From: Batillaria attramentaria
Taxonomy: Eukaryota > Mollusca > Gastropoda > Batillariidae
DNA: 64,000 nucleotides
Assembly: GCA_018292915.2 (NCBI GenBank)
Contig: JACVVK020000227.1
Coordinates: 930,001-994,000 of the forward strand
Direction: 5' to 3'
Made by a program: the position numbers and the translations under genes. Below the pieces are notes generated by a model. It was given only the letters and a program-made list of their open reading frames with translations, was not told where the DNA came from and ran no database searches. Below, piece by piece: positions 51,201 to 60,200 of this stretch; within the stretch, counting starts at the first letter, position 1; each line of letters opens with the position of its first letter.

Positions 51201-54200
51201 TGTGGTTGTCACTATCGTCACAGTGATCGTCATCATCACCGTCGACGTCGTCGCCATCATCATCGTCATCACGTTAGTTGTCATAATCATCACTGATGTC
51301 GTCATCGCTGTTGTCTTGGTCGTCGTCATCATCATCATCATCATCATCATCATCACTGTCGTCGTCATCACTGCTGTTTACATCATCATCATCATTGCTG
51401 TGAGCGTCGTCATCATTGTCGTCACTGTCGTTGACATCTTCATCGTCATCATGGTAGTTGTCATAATCATCGCTGTGCTCGTCATCATTACTGGCGTCAC
51501 TGTCATTAACATCGCCGTCATCACTGTGGTCATCCTCATCACTCTTGTCAGTGTCATCACTGTAATCGTCATCAAGACTCGCCGCCGTCATCGTCGTCAT
51601 CGCTGTGGTTGCCATAAACATCATTAAAGTCGTCACCGTCTTCATCACCACCATTATAACTGTGGTGGTCGTTGTCATCATTGTCACAGTTGTGGTGGTG
51701 ATGTTCATCATAACCACTGTCGTCGCTATCATCATCACTGTAGTCGTCATCAACATCATCATCATCATAACGGCGGTCGCCATTATAAAAATTATTTGTA
51801 TGCTTCCGTACCTGTCCATCGTAACTGTAAACACTAAAGTTTGTTGGCGTGTGTTGTTGCCAGGGTAACGACCATATCATCGAGTATAACCATGTGCATC
51901 ACATGTGCTGGAACTCCAGTGACTGTGGGGCCATACACAGCGGCCGGGACTGGACATGGGTAAGATGGAGAGGCTAACTACAATCCTATCCCTAACCCTA
52001 AGTACAATCCTATTCCTAACACATACAAAGCGGCCGGGAGTGAAAATGAGTAACATGGCTAACTACAATCCTAACCCTAACCCTAATTACAATACTAGCC
52101 CTAACACAGACCCAGCGGGCTCAAGTGGACATGATAAGGTCGCTGTATACAGTGTTGATTAAAATCTAGATGAATGGGAAATGGCGATGTTTGCAAAAGA
52201 TGGCGTGTTATGCCTCTCAGTATCAGAAATGACGATGTATACAAAAGATGGCGTGTTATGCCGGGCATTAGGAATGGCGATGTGTGCAAAAGACGACGTG
52301 TTATGCCGGGCATTAGGAATGGCGATGTGTGCAAAAGACGGTATCTTATGCCGGGCATTAGGAATGGCGATGTGTGCAAAAGACGACGTGTTATGCCGGG
52401 CATTAGGAATGGCGATGTGTGCAAAAGACGACGTGTTATGCCGGACATTAGGAATGGCGATGTGTGCAAAAGACGGTATGTTATGCCGGGCATTAGGAAT
52501 GGCGATGTGTGCAAAAGACGGTATGTTATGCCGGGCATTAGGAATGGCGATGTGTGCAAAAGACGGCGTGTTATGCCGGGCATTAGGAATGGCGATGTGT
52601 GCAAAAGACGGCATGTTATGCCGGGCATTAGGAATGGCGATGTGTGCAAAAGACGGTATGTTATGCCGGGCATTAGGAATGGCGATGTGTGCAAAAGACG
52701 GCGTGTTATGCCAGGTAACAGAAATGACGATGTACGCAAAAAAAATGTTTTGGCGGGCATTAGAAATGGCGAACTATGCAAAAGATGGAGTGTGATGACG
52801 GGCATTAGGATTGAAGATGTATGAAAAAGATGACGTATCAGAAGTGACGGTGTATGCAAATGACTTGATAACGTGAATAATGCTGAATGTACGTGTGTAG
52901 AAGATTAAGTTTGACAACTTGGGAAATAAAATTTTCGAATACACATGTACAACAAAATGGAATAGAACATGAATCGTCATTATGCGACGTACTGAACATA
53001 ACCTATGTGTCTGATAGTGTGCCAAATTTTGTATGAAGAACAACCACATCAACCACATTTATTATTATTATTATTATGCGCGAAGTGGTTAGGTATCCGT
53101 AACAATGGCATTTACACATCTAATATTATTATCATTCTTATTAATGGCAGCGTGGTAACGTGATCCGTAACAACCACATTCACCACGTGCTGCGTCATCA
53201 CCCGGGAGCGGCTGTGAGAGGCATCATGCTGGACGACGAGTACTCCAGTGTTCTTATAGAACACAACGTCTTTTACGAGGTACTGTCATGTCAAGTCAAG
53301 TTTATTGAATGGCCAATGGCCAACATCAATGGGCTGAGCTTTACCTGCAAAATAAAGTTCAAAATGATCATAACCTAATACGGACTTAATCACAAATACA
53401 TTGGCAAGGTTAACTAACTAAATGGGATTTCCCTCATACGGAGGGCATGAAGTACAAACAGAGCCAGATTTCTCAACGTCGTAGAATTCCTGCTAGACAT
53501 TAATAGTGTTACTTTAAATGCTGTAGGGTTGTTCCAATACTTACTTGGAATGTAACGTGACCGTATTTCCTTATAAAAAGGACAAACCAGTAGAAAGTGT
53601 ATCAGTAGAAAGGTACTGTCAGTCATTTATGTCTTGTGTACTGTCACTCATGTCTTGTGTACTGTCATTCATGTCTTGTGTACTGTCAGTCATTTATTGT
53701 GTGCTGTCACTCATGTCTTGGGTACTGTCAGTCATTTATGCCTTGTGTGCTGTCACTCATGTCTTGTGTACTGTCATTCATGTCTTGTGTACTGTCAGTC
53801 ATTTATTGTGTGCTGTCACTCATGTCTTGTGTACTGTCATTCATGTCTTGTGTACCGTCACTCATGTCTTGTGTACTGTCATTCATGTCTTGTCAGTCAT
53901 TTATTGTGTGCTGTCACTCATGTCTTGTGTACTGTCACTCATGTCTTGTGTACTGTCATTCATGTCTTGTGTACTGTCAGTCATTTATTGTGTGCTGTCA
54001 CTCATGTCTTGGGTACTGTCAGTCATTTACGCCTTGTGTACTGTCACTCATGTCTTGTGTACTGTCAGTCATTTATTGTGTGCTGTCACTCATGTCTTGG
54101 GTACTGTCAGTCATTTATGTCGTGTGTACTGTCAGTCATGTCTTGTGTACTGTCAGTCATGTCTTGTTTACTGTCAGTCATTTATGTCGTGTGTACTGTC

Positions 54201-57200
54201 AGTCATTTATGTCGTGTGTATCGTCAGTCCTGTCTTGTGTACTGTCACTCATGTCTTGTGTGCTATCAGTCATGTCTTGTGTACTCAGTCATTTATGTCT
54301 TGTGTACTGTCAGTCATGTCTTGTGTACTGTCACTTATGTCTTGTGTACTCTCAGTCATTTATGTCGTGTTTGCTGTCACTCATGTCTTGTGTACTGTCA
54401 CTGATGTCTTGTGTACTGTCAGTCATTTATGTCGTGTGTACTGTCAGTCCTGTCGTGTGTACTGTCAGTCCTGTCTTGTGTGCTGTCAGTCATGTCTTGT
54501 GTACTGTCAGTCATTTACGTCATGTGTACTGTCAGTCATTCATGTCTTGTGTGCTGTCACTCATGTCTTGTGTACTGTCAGTCATTTATGTCGTGTGTAC
54601 TGTCAGTTATGTCTTGTGTGCTGTCACTGATGTCTTGTGTACTGTCAGTCATTTATGTCGTGTGTACTGTCAGTCATTTATGTCGTGTGTACTGTCAGTC
54701 CTATCTAGTGTACTGTCACTCATGCCTTGTGTACTGTCAGTCACGTCTTGTGTGCTGTCAGTCATGTCTTGTGTACTGTCAGTCATTTATGTCGTGTGTA
54801 CTGTCAGTCATTTATGTCGTGTGTACTGTCAGTCATTTATGTCTTGTGTACTGTCACTCATGCCTTGTGTGCTGTCAGTCATGTCTTGTGTGCTGTCAGT
54901 CATGAATGACTTGTGTACTGTCACTCATGTCTTGTGTACTGTCACTCATGTCTTGTGTACTGTCACTCATGTCTTGTGTACTGTCAGTCTGTCAGGTCTT
55001 GTGTTCTGTCAGTCATATCTTGTGTACTGTCACTGATGTCTTGTGTACTGTCATTCATGTACTGTCAGTCATTTATGTCTTGTGTGCTGTCACTCATGTC
55101 TTGTGTACTGTCACTCATGTCTTGTGTAATGTCACTCATGTCTTGTGTACTGTCATTCATGTCTTGTGTGCTGTCACTCATGTCTTGTGTACTGTCATTT
55201 ATGTCTTGTGCGCTGTCACTCATGTCTTGTGTACTGTCAGTCACTTATGTCGTGTGTACTGTCAGTCCTATCTTGTGTATTGTCAGTCATGTCTTGTTTA
55301 CTGTCAGTCATTTATGTCGTGTGTACTGTCAGTCCTGTCTTGTGTACTGTCAGTCATTTATGTCGTGTGTACTGTCAGTCCTGTCTTGTGTGTAAAATGA
55401 GTGTATCAAGGTGTATAATTATACGCGTATAATTTGGTGCCTTTTAAAGACTGAAATGGTTGTACTGAAACAAACAAGTTTAGCTAAATATTGCTCAAAC
55501 TGAACACAAATAACAATACTTCAGTAACTCGGACTTTTCCCCCCCAGAACGAGGTCCATACTAACATCGGGGGAGGTCGCGACAACATCATCCGTTATAA
55601 CGTCATGTACAACGCTACGTCACAGTCTGTACAGGTAGACGGGCGGGGTCTGCATGGTGGGCACGGCACAACACTCCGCGACAAATTGCAGGTTAGTCTC
55701 CCCTTGTTGACTGGTTCAAGTTTCCCTTATTGGCTCGTTTATTTACTGGCTAGTCCGCCCTTGTTGATTTGTCCACTTTCTGTCTCCCCTTGTTGATTTG
55801 TGCTGGTACACGTGATCTATATTTAAAATGTCTCGGTGTTGTTTGGGTGTTACAATATTGTCGTTCACGCCATTCCGCGGCTTATCGTTCAAGGCAAACT
55901 GTTCCTGAAGTTTATTTGCTGAATTTCCTGCTGTAAGTATAGGCCGTGGGCCGCCCTCGGTTTTCGTGTCATAAAATATTTTTGCAATGCAAATGACATT
56001 TTCTGGTTTTTATCATCAATAATACACCATAACTAGATAGAAACTGGGAGATCTCAGCTGAAATGTTGCGCACTGGTTTTTAATCGCGGATGAAAGATAA
56101 TTAGAAAGAGCTTGTAAGGGAGGTAATCGGATTTTACTGAAGAGGCGCCGATTCATTCACTTGATGAATAAATTAATTTTTCGACCAATCAGAAAGAGAC
56201 TACGCTTGGAAACAAACATGGCTGCCTACGCTTGTACGGGCGAACAACAGTAGTGAAACAGTTTTCTTTCAGCGAGAAAACGATGCAAAGAGTCTCGGAA
56301 TGTCGCGAAAGGTGGTCTTTGTTCGTCTGCACTCAAGGAGACGTCGCTCGTCATTCTTTGGAAGCCTTTAGTGACCTCAACGTTGACGAGGCAGGGTTTC
56401 ACAAGAAATGCTACAATTGATTACAGGCATATCATAGTTCAAGGTAAGTTTCTGCAACTTTTGTTCGTGGTGCTTCGGATTAGGTTTGATTTATTAAATT
56501 GAATGAGAAGTTCGTGAAAATAGTATGTAATCACAATGATAATATGAGCATTTTTCAGTGATCTTGATAATTACGTTGCCGGACCTCATAATATAGACAG
56601 GTCTAGACTTCTTTGTAGTCACGGTCAACTTCAACGTAGCACGATGAATAGCGTATATTTAAAAAAAATAAAAAAAATTGAGAGTTCCACTACTTCCTAG
56701 ATCAGTACTAATTGAGTTGTTTGGGGAGGGGATCGGGGAGTATTTCAGCTGTGCCAAGCATCCTGCCTAAGGTCACTATATGCCTGTTGCTGGTACAATA
56801 TTTTTCAGATGAGGCCAACAAGAGGCAACTTTACCATGGGAGCATGTATCTGAGGGAGCAGGTCATGTCAGTGACATCACCAGCAGTATGGCCTGCTGAC
56901 AGCAAGGATGTCACAACGGAGCATGCTATGGAGATGGTTCTTGTGGGCTTGTTCAATGTATTGGTGTGGATGTGTGGTACTTCTATTAATGAAGTTTGGC
57001 TGGACAAATTTGCTGATGTCAGTGGGACTGTAAAGAGAAAGATTCTTGCCACTGCACAAGACATCTTACATGTAGCTAACAGTGCAGATGAAGCTGAGAG
57101 CCAGGTGTGTGATGGTGCTTCAGATTGTGACAGTGACACATCAGAGTATGACAGTGATATCTGAGGTGACAGAAATTACTGGTAAAGCCACAGCATTGGG

Positions 57201-60200
57201 GGCTAAGGCAACGCCAGTGTAAATTCTGACAGTGACGTCTGAGATATTAACAATTAAAGCCACAATATCTGAGAGTGTGACAACACCAGTTTAAATTCTC
57301 ACAGACCAGTCAGATGATGAGTCAGGGCATTCAGGTGCTACACCAAGAGACCGTGAAAACAGACCATGCAGTTTTCTGCCTTGTATTGTAAGTAATTATG
57401 AGCATTACTGTTTCGTTATGCTGTTCAACTTTATCGTTTTAAATACTAATGGCACTGTACTCAGTCAGGAGTTTTTTTGTTTTTTTTTCAGCTTTATTGC
57501 ATACTGCTGCGTCTCAATCTCCTCATTCCCAATATAATATATTATGATGTTTGTTGCCCATCTTTACAATAAACTTTGTTGAGTGGTGTCATTTTTTACA
57601 TCTCAGTATTGGTAAGACCAGAGAAATGGTAATTGATTTCAGGGAAAAAAGCCAAGTATGTTGATCCTGTAGATATTAAGGGGGAGGTATTTCAGAGGGT
57701 TGACCTATATATTATATACTTGGGGGTGATTATTGACAGCAGACTGAACTGGAATGCTAACACTGATCATGTGATAAAGAAATCTCAATCCAGACTGTAC
57801 TCCTTGAGGAAATTACACTCTTTTGATGCTAGTGAGAAAACTCTGAACATGTTTTACACACATGTACATACATGTCCATTGTACTTTTTGTAGGCAGTGT
57901 CCTCTTCTTGGGCTGTGTCTGTTGGGGTAGTCAGATCTCAAAACAGGACAGGGGTAGAGTGGACAAAGTTGTAAAGAAAGCTGAGTCAGTGGTGGGGAAA
58001 CCCCAGAAGAGGCTTGAAGTGATAATTTATTATAAGAGACTTGAGAAAAAAACATCTCTGTCATGTCCAGTGTCTGACAGTGACACCCCCCTGTTCAGCC
58101 TCATCGAGGGCCAGAGAAGTACATTCAGTGGGAGAATAATTACTCCTGCAAGCCAAACTTAAACTTGCCTGAAGCTACTAAAGCGTTTAATTGATGATTA
58201 GAACTTAGCTTTGATCAGATAACTGTAGGTCTTAGTCTGTTTTCAGAGCGTGCCGTCCACTACCTGTTGCTGCTGTACAGTGTGCTGCTAAAGTGAAATA
58301 ACCCCTGTTGTGGTTGTGTTCTCAAGGTATTCTAACAGTTTTAGTTCTTTTTATATTATGTTTGAAATTATGAGGCAAGATGACTAGTGCATTGGAAATC
58401 CGAATGTATTTCACCAGGTGATGTATGGCGTGGAGGTGTGGAGTGTACGACTATGGCTGAGTGTGTGTGCGCATGTGATATGTGGATGAGCAGATAAGTG
58501 TGCAAAGCATGGTTGATTTTATGTGGAGATTTTGTTTTTGTGATGGACTAAATTATTTTGAATTACAGTTTTCTTCTTAATCATGAAATTCATAACAGTA
58601 TTTCTGCCAGGAGTGTATTTGATGGGTGTATGAGTGAAGAGTGCGTGGATGCATGGTGTAAATTACATAGGCGTACACCAGTAGATCAGTGCCTATGATG
58701 AACTATAGTAGTATCCCCTGAATTGTAGATTTGTTTTTAATAATGTAATTATAATACGTAGCTTCACTATGTAGTATGTATTATGTGTGCAGGTTATTTC
58801 ACTTTGTGGTGTGTGGCATGGCAGTATGCATGAGAAGAGTGTATGCTATGACTATGGATAAGTCACTTAAGTGTGTGGGTGCATATATATATGTGATGGG
58901 TGGACGCGCGTGTGGGTGCATGGCTGATTTCTTCATGGAGATTTTGTTCTTGTGTCATAATAGTTGTACTGTGTATTATGTGATCAAGAGCTGTACACGA
59001 TAAATTTTCCTGAGGGGATTAATAAAGTTCTTATCTTCTTATTATCTCTCTTATATTTTTCCTACCTGCAAGTAACCTTAACTGCCAAATTTGTTTACTA
59101 ATCATGTATAGTTTATATTGTCATAGGCAAAAGGGACAAGACAGATTGTTTTGAATAGAATAGTGCATCATTTGCAGCCACAAAACATCACAGTATTGAT
59201 ACTTCTTATGAAGGGTCATCACAGACTTGTCCCTCATTTTCTGAAGTAGTGCGCATACTTACGTTTGGGATCTCTTCAGATTTGAAATCAGCGTGAAATT
59301 TACATTTAGGGACACTTAAAATTTTGTGATTTGCACAAATTTGAAAAAAAACTCAAAAACTAGGCCTTTTAGAGGCCTCTGGCCCACGGCCTAGTAGGAA
59401 TAAAATAAACAACAAACAAGCAAAGAGAAAGACACATTGACAGACTGACTGACGGCAGACAGACAGACCAGCAGACAGACTCCACTGTGGCAGTCTGGGT
59501 AATGATCACGTGATGTGGTTTACAGGCAAGCCCATATCAAACTCCACTGTGGAAGTCTGGGTAATGATCACGTGATGTGGTTTACAGGAGAGCCCGTATC
59601 AAACTCCACTGTGGCAGTCTGGGTAATGATCACGTGATGTGGTTTACAGGAGAGCCCGTATCAAACTCCACTGTGGCAGTCTGGGTAATGATCACCTGAT
59701 GTGGTTTACAGGAGAGCCCGTATCAAACTCCACTGTGGCAGTCTGGGTAATGATCACGTGATGTGGGTTTAGTGATGCTCGTAACAGTACTCGTTCAATC
59801 TGATGGTTTAATACCTCAGAAACAGCACAAGAAAGAGAGGCGCTACAAACCTCCCAACACAATAATTCGAGAACGTCAAAGCGGCACGTCATCGGCGTCT
59901 GCAAAACTTTGTGCAACATTATTGTTGTGCATAAACGTCACCGCGCGTGGTTCTGTTCGTACTTCCAGGCATATCCACATCTTGTGTTACGAAGTGGTAA
60001 GTGGTGTCACAAAAGTGGCTTTTAGACGGTCGACGGACACTTTTTCTGAGCGACCATTGATGTCGAGGGTGTAGAATTTGTCATTTGTGTCAATGATGCG
60101 GAAAGGGCCGTCATAAGGTCGCTGGAGTGGGTGGCGGTGCGCGTCGTGTCTCACATAGACAAAACCAGTGGAGGCCAGGTTTGAAGGCATGTAGACGCGT

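Larger units (their letters stand above)
55940..59393. mobile_element. Candidate 3.45-kb DNA transposon with TAGGCCGTGGGCC termini
   Basis: TAGGCCGTGGGCC at 55940-55952 recurs as an exact reverse complement at 59381-59393. GTA stands on both sides (55937-55939, 59394-59396), as for a 3-bp target duplication. Inside are two pieces of one protein family and a LINE 3' fragment. No recognisable transposase catalytic domain is visible, so the superfamily is unknown and the element may be non-autonomous or decayed. Confidence 0.6.

Noticed and set aside
51202..51868. Hydrophobic Val/Ile ORFs resembling membrane proteins
   Set aside because: They arise from degenerate GTC/ATC triplets in intron 11 of gene B.
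52101..52859. ORFs of 150-250 codons on both strands
   Set aside because: They come from a 45-bp minisatellite in an intron.
53545..55432. Cys/Leu/Val-rich ORFs up to 466 codons
   Set aside because: They are translations of a 22-bp tandem array; composition looks membrane-like by chance only.
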